Source of the DNA: Novipirellula artificiosorum
Lineage (GTDB): Bacteria; Planctomycetota; Planctomycetia; Pirellulales; Pirellulaceae
Assembly: GCF_007860135.1 (NCBI RefSeq)
Contig: NZ_SJPV01000001.1
Span: 1 to 64,000 of the forward strand
DNA length: 64,000 bases
Direction: 5' to 3'
Part shown: positions 50,901-57,300 of the stretch, piece by piece
How positions within the stretch are numbered: position 1 is the first letter of the stretch
Layout of the letters: each line of letters opens with the position of its first letter
The notes under the pieces: model-generated
Databases searched by the model: none
The model's input: only the letters and a program-made list of their open reading frames with translations
What the model was told of the DNA's origin: nothing
Position numbers and translations under genes: made by a program

Positions 50901-51082
50901 CACCTCGCCCCGACAAGCTCGCATCAACGAATGCAGACGAAAGCAACGACTTGATGTCCGAATCGAGCGATTGGCTCGGTGACGAGGATGTCATCGATAT
51001 GATCGCCGGGACTCGCCAAAGCGATGAGGGAATGGACCCAAATCTGGCAGCATTGGACGATGCACTGACAAGTTTTCACTAA
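32981..51082 (+). CDS. Giant secreted multidomain protein 2 (6,033 aa) with degenerate metalloprotease module, propeller-like region, GEVEDY, cadherin-like repeats and dockerin
   Basis: Second paralog, 97 bp after the first and probably in the same transcript; GAGG lies 11 bases before its ATG. The N terminus carries HETLEKRELLAAD (residues 24-36), then Ig-like domains and a matrixin-like module whose zinc site reads ALRGVGSLLGIGN (505-517), with no ligands. PPC domains, DGDSDGIAGG (about 685), a clear DUF1565-like segment (VDKAGSNSNSGTFGSPYRTI) and beta-helix repeats with DDLDITH and DDTDIVH follow. Unlike paralog 1 it has a beta-propeller-like region at about 2000-2400. DDIVVGFAERGE is at 3066, FEF-type repeats come after, GEVEDY spans about 4333-4637, and about twelve cadherin-like repeats reach 5850. 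The dockerin-like pair (DVNADGAVSALDAL, DVNGDRSISASDAL; about 5860-5930) and an acidic tail end it. Anchoring or adhesion is inferred. Confidence 0.93.
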   Translation: MTQRRLSRKPTKASKLTSRRLHHETLEKRELLAADLGVSETAPNLLSIEANSGRQFDLQDSNQLLEAPAQLKFRFDGGQQLDPTTFDAFQFTRSGGDGSFGEANDVSITPGYIGFEDENGTRIVVARFAETLPDDFYTIVIAGCDDTNAGTVGLRNTDGEFFAPAALADGTQPHSQVIRFEVEVGPKVVAVVPQPIEGTGASRTQNRDQIFVYFNEDPLTNPNAGVVTSTGSASDPSVVRPEFYNLFFTGDTVESTDDSKFNPIAIEYDPALHRATLTFEAELQSLQPVADAGGSGTFRLRIGSSQDLPITLAPDSADQTADVGDTFANARSLGVTFGPQDASIAISGEVEATAGNTMRWPGIDSPGVRDDRRDAQITGRADTNDGVNVFYYNFATLYGTDASNLKLENAITPAQQQRTREILDLYAEHLGVQFIETEDRGLQIVTGDLRALVETASTGTGVPYLDYRVNDDDPSKGVLILDASESWFDGYGLSPDARPSWFVEALRGVGSLLGIGNTFDQPGGVASGSNPGFVLPNVNLEPDFLSTSDIIAGQTLHRPEIRDADLYKFQVTQSGHIAVETYAQRLLETSMLDTDLKLWRYDSVSRKYELVARNADFYGDDSFIGLDVEPDVYVLGITAAGNNDYNPNIADSGGGGLSQGRYEIRLSFESTQSSTITDTNLSKLDGDSDGIAGGDFNFWFRVAQEVGPGTDPRVIYVDKAGSNSNSGTFGSPYRTIAHALDKADPNDIVRILPDAGADGRIDTTADNRAYEIGKTSGGVTLSDGATFEIPRGVSVMVDAGTMVKLLNAKISVGSETIDEDRSLASLQVLGTPMLVDGDGATIDGSVDFTSHNEEMRDGIGFAIDTNILPTTPTPGNWGGIEFRNDFDYSEGRPVWETEGIFLDYVSHADIRFGGGSVTATQPIVNPLQMLESRPTLIYNFISESRDAAISADPNSFLETNFNAPIFQQAATFTSDYDRVGPFVRGNVLVDNSINGLFVRVKTPAVGQLEPMTVSGRFDDLDITHVLSQVLVLQGQPGGPQLLQDRPDVLSATVNSANGTASGTLTPASTVDYRVTFVTRDGYESLASEPTRSVVVGTSGTVMLATLPAAPAEYAGRRLYRINASGQYEFVSQLDRATPTFTDNGTTRGGLISDAALATATGERLMPRFDARLKLDPGTVMKIDSARIEATFGADFYAEGTEANPIVLTSRQDDRFGAGGTFDTNNDGAFSDAGAVRPIAGDWSGLVFRQGSSASIDHAVLSHAGGSSNISGGFATFNPVEILQADVRIANSTFSNNANGYDGTDSIRDGVGFNGPSTIFVRGAQPTIVNNKIIDNAGAAISVNPDALNYLAVKDQGRGTSAIDLFVSDGDNQGLLVSGNQLDNNAINGMLIRSEILTTESVWDDTDIVHVVENTVQASPHHYRSGLRLKSDPNQSLVVKMQAGGSLVTSTVRTDIDDAIGGTIQILGQAGFPVILTSIQDCSVGAGFTPDGLPQNDTIESGVCIADVTANPASAGDWYGIVLSADTNDRNVAFVPESERSVASQAAVNAIPGNAQKLGSLAQNEVSADENRRLGFNIRGSLSQNGDIDVYHFTANGGTEVYFDIDDTDFGLDTVVELIDINGNILALSNSSNDESVTPSDLVNNIASGSVLPLFKTGKTVVENPNALDGGMRVILPGNSQSVNEYYVRVRSSNLRPGDSPSRLRDVSLVGAGLSFGQYQLSIRLRETDEIAGSTVRLADIRYATNALDLPAAPLHSPLAGEHAEELTSAGVDVNDGGTAFNGTEGSGQFANADADPVGNLDLSDRGVLRVSGYLGNQIPSTNLNFSQLEEMDLDVYRVDITHGRQEPNIIGENRFVSTVFDLDYADQVGGANTSLAVFDSAGRLILHGRDSNVADDQGRPTLGNDMTNLDGGSAGTLDAYIGPVELQVGTYYVVVSSAQMIPESLNQLFQADPADTNVRILPVDSVRNIAEEGFEDVSLGVNTSTPFTPVQSINSRADLPTITPLFDETSIVPYQLEDVRMFFTLDQGLSGTNQSTLISIDPFTGQLERTIGQFAQPVGDLAMRRDGELFAYSLGPATGQQNNGNTGNFLNISSADASASGGDDGLTFRRANQAGTGTENDDNAQLLINAIAFVPQSGNAGASTGNNPSIPDGERAYVVGTRDNFGRGEIYDDLRRNIVYSVVANSGAATNQGSTNGQLDRDFGSGPYSETMGAASNKQEFGMVDVGQFEDSPPDVDGNLVDAGDITGLAMDPVLGASQMYAVTDGGYVLSFSPFDTRAVDIDPADPGTYFRVINSTNHGAITPHPDDFNSLFGGGVRFASLTLGPRLTGREGTFGNGPYAQVLFGVTENGWIYTMQINETSGRIEPAHVLVNGNYAIPTVDQFGSQLSVRPTGVAFSIREENLWHQTSDLSTPFSVGGSNSTNNLHGTYEPHNETRIRTSSGSSLYFGNEISGNADENTLDGGNGTLNPGGAHGSVVSKPISLEGYSAADKPTMYFTYFLEVEADDDYTLNRQQVDAFRVFAAGDDGQWQMVSTSDSFRSFVNYDEYDYFGSNGQIPVQEAYDNTGVWRQARVDLSPLAGNKNVQLRFDFSTAGGMQSQFVTSGYLTEIQAVAGTDVVDGTTFAMYDSSSFDFTTFEFVRGASVNIPSPSTIFSGQQMAFERPTGATVTIILTSGTATLPNEVEFTPGVTSSALLATRIATTLGTLAPELQASAVQGRLIVPEAESFSLTPERFAAADVLIPDNGAGLANVVALDGQSLSVGNSIGETTTVSFNQTQEVSFGNLTELVTVTSDFTGFADGVRIVFADEINDLFAADVPARATYDFFQRTITVTYNSNPDPLLFPTPTNNDYSAVVAALDALPFFSATLTAGTGTVPFAAPFSAPVFSTNEVFIDPAASADALTQAIADKLNALDPSLQAVAQGTRLVIPAASSVSSTTPAITVTSFNGGTTASQYLPNGNVPVFYANSMVVEEVRDSIRESLTEGIGAIDPVTGVSSASLLTYPDYGTTRIRVFNQQLWFNQSAIGFSTYLPGDEFGAFGSSSISTNQVNTRPGSNNAITGVYIDDIVVGFAERGEVVLNAPANQNFDVLPETRTFTYTDTQQPEYPNEILTGGYTLEVRKGAEYGAANDYDPIRLYTNEQYGLGRSFDTNDRLDEEGVTLIAPSGADLVDGDSFVIGNGLTTLTFEFDSDGSVAAGNVRVPFTPLMVGASFDERYDEANVVASAIRDAINSAQAFNILGLKAAGRDSTEIGTMTDNRIELFGESIQVNPSTGRFLKVDLVAEETFYGRESARTLPMVDHDNQTVSDAIYYDTFARATVTDYVNGMTDTLVAVGKIGDHVGTGDANSVLIDSPSNDVDIVKIFLNAGDIIDVDLDTIGWNLGTEFDDPRVEVYRESGGVISLAAASATQSSAPGESSAGAFINDFTATQTGYYYVRVAPRSSFFFFDGSYGEYQLTVRPGAAITRDVMMVDYHMDNGDQNAFRDQGQLIIESNFIRDFGGTGIRATFRTDIGPDNDANFGYPVPIDRRPGSAARLRNDNTERLLPGTVIANNVIIADGGTGIVFSGEVAASGDSPAPVPFGRIVNNTVVGNGSGVGIDVSQNASPTVLNNIVTDFATGLQIAGNSASTISGSNAYRSNGTHSTAGLDSSDIIIPSNVELFQDSSVDNYIPADGSDVIDSSLSSLTDRSNFYQTVKQPVGVSLSPIIAPSFDAYGIPRVDLSDQGTSGGVGSNVFIDRGAIDRADFLRPKASQVSPLDYIAGQGAVIEGGEIDPEESYLRLSSGTVDYFEIQLFDPNGSGPDPRTITKDNVSLTENGVRLLPDVDYTFGYSANSRLVRLTPLAGAFRTDAVYEITLNNKSRISVDLPNGGKIVDGDQVIVDDLAGNRAVFEFESGYVVSVPQNSTITVLETNARFTDRQTFDIVSPTGEQRRFEINTANSVNSNNVEVRLIGAGTIEQVRDAIWAALNGPDRSNPSITVASYLGLTPAKVGENQLQLGTVDGHSITGVVDGMEFTGSTDSIASGDSFTYRHNSNTVTFTFTTNAVDTSVPANANQIPFHLTDAPFEIAEKIVAAIDRFPQLNLGSAQATGDQVLLGGVEADSLTPGPLTIVGVPGVTGSLELNVPDTANGIALVNSTFVVDVDGFAVTFRYTDDPAATSVTEELILLNASMSTSQIATLTASRIGPSYSGVLTPSASGSVVRLGEQAAIVPSGQTPSAASLAVTANATGIVLETRGVSGGAIPVEFIPTSQFSEAAAGSIFQTAIAASRLEVSSFSPGGGTVWIEDAITADVTIADVADGVLVPAITDLAGNTVQETRPNNETRFTIIMPEVLFDFGDAADSYGTLFASGGPRHTVSGNRTPRLGNFLDTEDDGRPTVNADGDDQPLTLSAVGSTMFDVDAGMNNQLLVTVNSTPPVGGEILQVTVGSTVTRFELIEPTSNPLVGNVPVVINLDDAPSEIASKLLVAMQGRLEETGDALLVGIDPNDNATIDLTAIDDEDGVPIGTYSVGGIGVKVFTTVDADPDNVAADQIMGFLNPLDPAGSNVNIVVTGTGLIDGWIDYDRDGIFQDDEQVFTSVAAIDGTNRLTIPSRIGDSDIVIGDTFDTAMRVRISNAGNLGPDGVAIGGEVEDYIISVLPRNAAVPADDAYTTVEDTPLVIDGTGTQDDLFVNDEGVDAQLIPIRYFIIDSPQHGTLIQTNPNEGYFTYTPDKDFNGQDSFTYRFNAQETGDSVSTLATVTIDVSPVNDSPELEISATDFDLLEDATATTISGFVSKATTGPDTATDELANQILNLTIAPVSIVPTSLMTQSPTLDVDGNLTVFPAADEFGTAIYVLRGTDAAATGNPALVDPITVSRTFTVHVRPVNDPPTVNPDLANTSDEVVPVGPNPIVDEAYEINGVGEITYTLREDNTQALGDTSQPYFIPINAAPAASGYARVGLLDVFLPGPPTEILDLPGGLQTIELVDFPANQTTALGGTLTSVVENGVVVGINYVPPLNYNRDIGGEDSFTYTVRDNGQSWDSDLGDFVEDPKEATNTVYLKLNPVNDRPEFQLNQSTFEVKEDSGLVTRNNFAFNINAGPPQTAFDETSLTSGQQVEFTVTSVGLSPQEAATFFTQFPAISPNGTLTFRPAPNAFGSFEFEVVLSDLGPGNATRGDLISSLPQTIAIDVLPTNDPPTINPNVDPLEFDMFEDASIDIPVTGNGTTSGLLDVFLVGPGNEVSDVVPGGNQTLSLGTPLPVTSAAGGKLTPITDSNGNVTGLRYLPPANYAGNDSFIYTVIDDGVSVEVGTGGQVSNDPRVAANTVALTIMPVNDQPIFSGGGNVTSDEDQNTGLGRGVVEVANWATNVQAGPSGAVDEINGQGSIAPQKPEFIITQIGGDADLFSVAPLATIENSSATLTYVSAPDANGVATFTATLVDDGPADATIGDDAIGETKTFVVTVRSVNDVPTFSPGNDVIVSEDSGPYSAEWATMISPGPADEQLQTLVFNVNMPEGSEALFASLPVINEEGVLRFTPATNAVGTVDLQVSATDVLGATSPSSLLRITITEVNDAPRPVNDTLDPSDEDTVLNIAASELLANDVDPDLITNPNEQLTLVMPSDSFSISGARVSYDAATQTIQYDPTVSSTLQALAPGESLTDSFSYSVRDAAGVTSGPVVVSVEVNGVNDAPILVADNPTLVPGSTTTIAPLVNDTDIDGTIDPTTLRIELQPAFGSVSIDPAGVITYTPFASFSQQDTFSYSVADNLGLRSAPALIVVDANAAPIARGDTGGTFLDEAVVINVAANDSDPDGTLDLTSIRILSGPSRGEAVPLADGTVRYIPATGFVGTDSFTYAISDMQGRESAPATVNLRVVASELQNPKQFSDVNADGAVSALDALLIINLLSELDGTSSIPVEPDDRGPNFYDVNGDRSISASDALQVINVLTARDTIPNTGSGEGEAVGEIASAFSSDVIRMTTTQTVVSIAEPQSAFALAPRPDKLASTNADESNDLMSESSDWLGDEDVIDMIAGTRQSDEGMDPNLAALDDALTSFH

Positions 51083-51345
51083 CGAAAACCGTGGTCTCGG
51101 ATCGTCCTCATTCCTTCCCGCACCCGGGGAAGCGTGAGGACATCGGAACCACCACGGTGTACAATCAGATATTTTACGAGCCCCCCTTATTTTTCATTCC
51201 TTTCCAAAGTACAGGGTGTATCACGATGATCTGCCATCGATCGAGCGCAGTAGGTCGGGTTCCAGTGATTGGCCCTTCCCGCTGTAACCGCTGATTCTCT
51301 CCCTCAACGACTCACCGCAACTATTTGTTTCCCGGAATTCTATCC

Positions 51346-54300
51346 ATGACTCTTCGACGCATTCGATCTTTGTTTGGTTCCCAATCCGAACGACGACGTG
51401 GTCGCAAAGGCCGCAGCCATCGGCTCCACTCGCGCCAAATGCTGGCTCAGCAATTAGAAGCTCGTCAACTCTTGGCCGGCCCCGATTTGATCGCAATCCG
51501 TCCCGATTCCGGCGCCCTGCTACAGAACAACGATACCTTGAATATCGCGCCGCGTGAGTTCAATTTATTGTTCCAAGGCGGTGCCAATCTGGATGAGTCG
51601 ACGATTGGTAACAATTCGGTCCGATTGGTGCGCAGCGGCGGTGATGGAACGTTTGGCGAAGCAAACGATGTCGCGGTTGCACTCGGTTACGTCGGATTAG
51701 CCGAACCCGGCAGCACCGACGCGGACGACTTGCAGCATATCGTTTTCCGGCCTTCAAGCTCCGCGTCGTTCAACACGACGGACCCAAGCTCCGCGTTCCC
51801 CGATGACACCTATCGTATCGAGATCGTGGGCGCTGGCGCAGCGCCGTTGACGAACCTCGCCGGTGAAGCGTTCAACGATGGCAACGATTTCCAAACCACC
51901 TTCCGGCTCGATCGCGGTGCCCAAGTGGTCTCGGTCGTTCCGCAACCGGTCAGCCGAAACACGCAGCGAGTTCAGTTCGGTGGTGGTGTCAGCGGCGGTA
52001 CGTACACGCTTTCGTTCAAGGGCGAAACGACGATCCCGATCGCATTCCCTGGTACCAATACAGAGATCCAATCCGCGCTTGAGGCACTCGATGGCATCCA
52101 AAGCGGTGACATCTTGGTCGGCGGCACTCGGGAAGTCACGTTCCAAGGCCAATACGCCGGTGAGCAAGTTCCCTTGATGAGCGTTGGCAACGCGTCGTTG
52201 TTTGGCGGTGTGGGGAGCGTCGTGCGGTCGACCAAGCTCGCAGAAGCCTCCAACCAAATCGTTGTCTATTTTGACGATCAAGCGATCGATGGGGCCGAGG
52301 TGATCGATCCCAAATTTTATCGTTTGATCAATACGGCCGGATCGGCCGATCCAAGCGACGACATGACGACGCTGCCACAGAGCGTGACGTATGATCGAAG
52401 CGAAAATAGTGTGGTCTTGACCTTCGCGGCAGCGATCCCCGAAGGCAACTACCGCTTGGACATCGGCGACAGTGGCGGGGATAACTCGACGCTTTCGGGC
52501 GCAGTCAAAGTGGGGCTCCTGTCCGATTCGAATTCGTTTAGCCAAAACGGTTTCATTGGTGATGTTGGCGGAGCCAGTAACAACACAGCGGATCTTGATC
52601 TGTACGAAGTGCAAATCAATGTCCCGGCTGCACCTCCGGCACCCACGACCGCCTTGGATGTGACGGTGCAACCTCATGGAATGCTGAAAGGCCTTGTTCG
52701 AATCCTCGATGCCGGTGGTGCCGAATTGGCATCCGCCACCGCAGCGGCGGGGGACGAAGTGCTGCTTGCTGGAATTCCGATCGCCACCAGCGGCACGTTC
52801 TATATCGAAGTCAGCAGTGAGGACGGTGTTTCGACCGGTTCCTACAGCATCAATGCATCGGTGACGGGCAGCTCGATCTCGACGAGTGATGTCAACACGA
52901 CGGTTGATGACGCCACCGACTTGGGCAGCCTCGGTGCCGCCGGGATCACGATCAGCAGCTCGATCGTGCGGCAGTCCATCCCGTTGCCGCCACGTCCCGG
53001 TAGCGAGGATGATCCAGGGCATCGCCAAATCCAGCGTGAAGCTCATATCTCGGCGACGGGCACCACGCCGACGGTGCCGCAAGCAACCCGTGTCCGGAGG
53101 TACTACTTCCCCGATACGCTTGGTTCCGATACCTCCGGCGGTAGTTACGCCAACTTGATCACCGAAACCGAAAAGCAGATTGTACGCGATATTTTCGAGA
53201 TCTACGCACAACAATCGGGCTATGAGTTCGTTGAATCGCCTGCCACGAGTCCGTTCAGCGACCAATTGATGGTTGGCAAAGGGGACCTTCGTTCGCTTGA
53301 TCCGACGATCGGTCCCAATAGCGGTGTTGCAGGGCTCGGTGGCAGCGGTGCGGTGGTTCTCAATGGTGCCATCTACGATCAAGCCACCCGTTTCTATGGC
53401 GACGGTTTTTCAGCGGTCATGTTCCACGAGCTCGGGCACGCGCTCGGATTGGGTCACGCCTATGATGTTCCCGCCACCATGGGCGCTACCTTGCCCAACG
53501 ACGTTTGGCCGGGCGACAACGATATCGTTCACTTGCAGCGGATCGTACCGCCCAACAGTACCGATATCGACATGTATCAGTTCACGCTGAGTCAAACGGG
53601 CCGATTCAGCGCCGAGACGTTTGCGGAACGATTGCCCACGCCCAGTTTGCTCAACACAGCGTTAACGTTGTATCGGCAGATCGCTGGTGGCGATATTGAA
53701 AAGGTGGCTCAGAACGACCAATACTTTGGCGCCGATTCGTTGATCGATCTGACCCTTGAACCCGGCACCTATTTCATTGGCGTCACCAGTACAGGGAACA
53801 CACAATACGATCCACGCGTCGCGGATTCCGGATATGGTGGAACGACCGACGGTGCCTATCAATTGAAGTTAGCGTTTGATGCCGACCGCGATGGTGCACT
53901 TCGTGATGTCAGTGGCACCGCAATTGACGGCGACAACGATGGCACACCGGGGGGCGTCTATTCATTCTGGTTCCAAGCCAGCGATCCGAGCGCGACCTTG
54001 TATGTCGACAAAGTGGCCGACACGATCGCCAACGTGCCACAAGGCAACGGGGCGATCGACAATCCGTTTGATGAGATTGATTCGGCACTGTTAGCGGCCG
54101 GCAATCGCATCGTTGTTCCAAATGATGTCGACCCAGCGACCTTAAGCGGTCAATCGTTCACGATCGATGACGGTGTCAATATTGTCACCTTTGAGTTTGA
54201 TGGCTCAGGCCCTTATGACATCGCGCTGGACCCGGCGGACGATGCGGCTGCGATCACGGGCAAGATCAAAACGGCCATCGACAATGCCCGTTCGGCAGGA

Positions 54301-57300
54301 GGATTGCGCGCGACCGTCACGTCGACCGTGACGGGCAAGGTGATGCAGCTTGCCAATATCGACAACTTGGATGTCAGTGGTGCGCCAACGTTTGTCGCCG
54401 CACCGAATTTGGTGAAGATCGTTGGCAATGGGGGTGCGGACCAAAATATCAACACACTCTCGGACAATCGACCCTACCTTGTGGGTCTGAATACCGCCGG
54501 AAATCCGTTGGTGGATGGTGCCGAGTTCCTGGTTCCTCAAGGCGTCAACGTGATGCTGCACGCCGGCACCCTGTTCAAGATGCGAAAGGCCAATTTTGAT
54601 GCCGGCTCGTCCTCTGCGAATATCAGCCGAGCGAATTCATCGATTCAAGTTCTTGGCACACCCAATAACGCCGTCTTCTTGCGTTCGTACCACGATGATT
54701 CGGTCGGTGGCAATTCCGACGGCGTGGGTCCCGGTTCTGGCGCAGGGGACTTTGGGGGGATCGTGTTCCGCGACGACTCGGATCTGGAAGATCGTGGGAT
54801 CTTCTTGAACTATGTCAATCACGTCAATATCAAGAATGGCGGCGGCAAGGTCTTTGTCGATGCGAATGAATCGGTCTTTTCACCGATTCATCTGGTCGAC
54901 GCTCGCCCGACGATTTCTTTCAATCGATTGACCGACAATGACGATGCAGCGATCTCTGCCAGCCCCGACTCCTTTGATGATTCCTTGGGCCGGATCGGCC
55001 CCGATGTCGTTGGCAACTCGCTGTCCGACAACACGATCAACGGGCTGTTCATTCGAGTGGAAACGCCGGTGGGCGGCAGCATCGATACGTTGACGGTTTC
55101 GGGCCGTTTCGACGATACGGACATCACTCACATTCTGAGCGAAAACCTGATCATTTCCGGTGCGTCCGGAGGCCCCGTGCTGGAAACCACATCCGGGCCG
55201 CTTGTCGCTCGCGCAGCGGGGCGTTTGGTTGTAGATCCAGGCATCGTGATGAAGATGAACCGAGCGGTGATTCAAATTCAACGCGGTTCGGGATCCCTGA
55301 TCGCCGAAGGAACCGTTGACCGGCCGGTCGTCTTCACCTCGTTTAAAGATGACCGCTACGGTGGCAGCGGTTCCTTCGACGCCGATGGCACGACGATCGA
55401 TCCTCAGCGTGGAGATTGGAGCGGGTTGCACTTTGGCGAAGCGACTTCCGGTAGCCTGGATCATGCGATCATTGCTTACGGGGGAGGAACTTCCAACACC
55501 AGTGGTGCTCCGTTCAACGCGATCGAAGTCCATCAAGCAGATTTCCGCATCACCAACAGCTTGTTGCAATACAATGCGTCTGGCAATGCGTCCGGTTCAC
55601 GTGGTGGTCTTGGGGCCAATGCCTCCTCGGTGATCTACGTGCGTGGGGCTCAGCCGATCATTGTCAATAATGAAATTGTTGATAACTCGGCGCCCGCAAT
55701 CAGCATCAATGCGAATTCACTACGCTTTGAAAACCTGCGTGACTCGGGTCGATCGACCGGAGCGGTGGAATCGTTTGATCAGTTTGCGGACAACGCCGGG
55801 CCAATGGTCCGTTTGAACCAGCTTGACAACAACGCCATCAACGGGATGAGCGTTCGTGGCGAAGTGTTGACGACTCAAAGCGTTTGGGACGACACCGACA
55901 TGGTGCATGTGCTACGCAATTTGATCACCGTCGACAACTTGCATCATTACGGCGGACTGACGCTGCAAAGCAGCAACTCGGAAAGCCTGGTGGTCAAACT
56001 GAGCGGCGGAAACGCTGGCTTCACAGCGACGGGCACACCACAAGAGATCCAAGATCGTGTCGGTGGGACGATCCATGTGCTTGGAACCGTGGGGCACCCG
56101 GTCATCCTGACCGACTTGGCCGATGACTTGGTCGGTGCTGGCTTCACGCCGACCGGCGAAGTGATGAAGAACACAAACAATACGAACAACCCATCGAGCG
56201 GAAACTCTGGTGCTTGGCGTGGTTTTTTGTTTGACGAATACAGCAATGACCGAAACGTTGCCGTGGTTCGCGAACTTGAAAACACGATCACCAATCGCAA
56301 TGACGTGAATGCAAATCCAACCGTTTCGCAGTTGCTCGGAACGTTGGCCGCGAACGAAAAGAGTGGTGATGAGAATAGCCGATTGGGCTTCGAAGTTTCT
56401 GGCTTCATCAGCCCGAACGACTCAAACGATGTCGATGTCTACAGTTTTCGTGGTACGGCCGGAACCGAAGTTTGGCTGGACATTGACCGAACCGATCCAA
56501 CGCTCGATGCAGTGATCGAAGTCGTCAACGCAGCCGGTACCGTGTTGGCACGATCGATGCGGTCCGGGGATGTGGGCGGGGTCGGCGACCTGAACGCCAA
56601 TTCGTTGACCAAGAACTCGCTCTTGGGCGGGGACCATTACACGCAAAATTTCCGTGACCCCGGACTTCGCTACGTCCTGCCCGGCGTTACCGGGACACCC
56701 GGAACCTACTTTGTTCGAATTCGCAGCAACCCCGCGTCCGCGGGTGATGCAACGGTGATCGCAGGCGAAAGCCGAGGGGCCTATCGCTTGCAAGTCCGTC
56801 TGCGTCAGATTAACGAATTTCCTGGTTCAACGGTTCAGTTCGCCGATATTCGCTTTGCACAAACCGGGATTGATGTGCAAGGGCTTCCTGCTCACAGTCC
56901 ATTGATTGGCGAGGCCGGCGAATTGCCTGGTCAGGGGGCAACGTTCGCTGAGTCACAACCGTTGACCAACTTGCTACAAAGCGATCTTGCCGCACTGAGT
57001 ATTTCGGGCGTTTTGTCGGATGCCAACGATGTCGATTGGTATGAATTCGACGTCGCGCAAACGGGCGTCCAAGTCATCGGCGGTGTGAACGATGATCCCG
57101 GAACCGTGGCGGTGGTCTTCGATTTGGATTATTCCGATAACGCCGTGCGTGGTGACACGACCGTTGCCGTGTACGACAACAATCAAAACTTGATCTATGT
57201 GGGTCGAGAATCCAACATTATCGATGATCAACCGAGCAACCCAACCGATCCGAACAGTGCCGTGACCGATCTCGGGCGTGGATCCCTTGGCAAGAAAGAC

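Noticed and set aside
51754..53382. Long minus-strand ORF (542 aa) antisense to giant 3
   Set aside because: It lies wholly within the N-terminal and protease region of giant 3, has no recognisable domain and is rich in Arg and His as expected for an antisense shadow frame.
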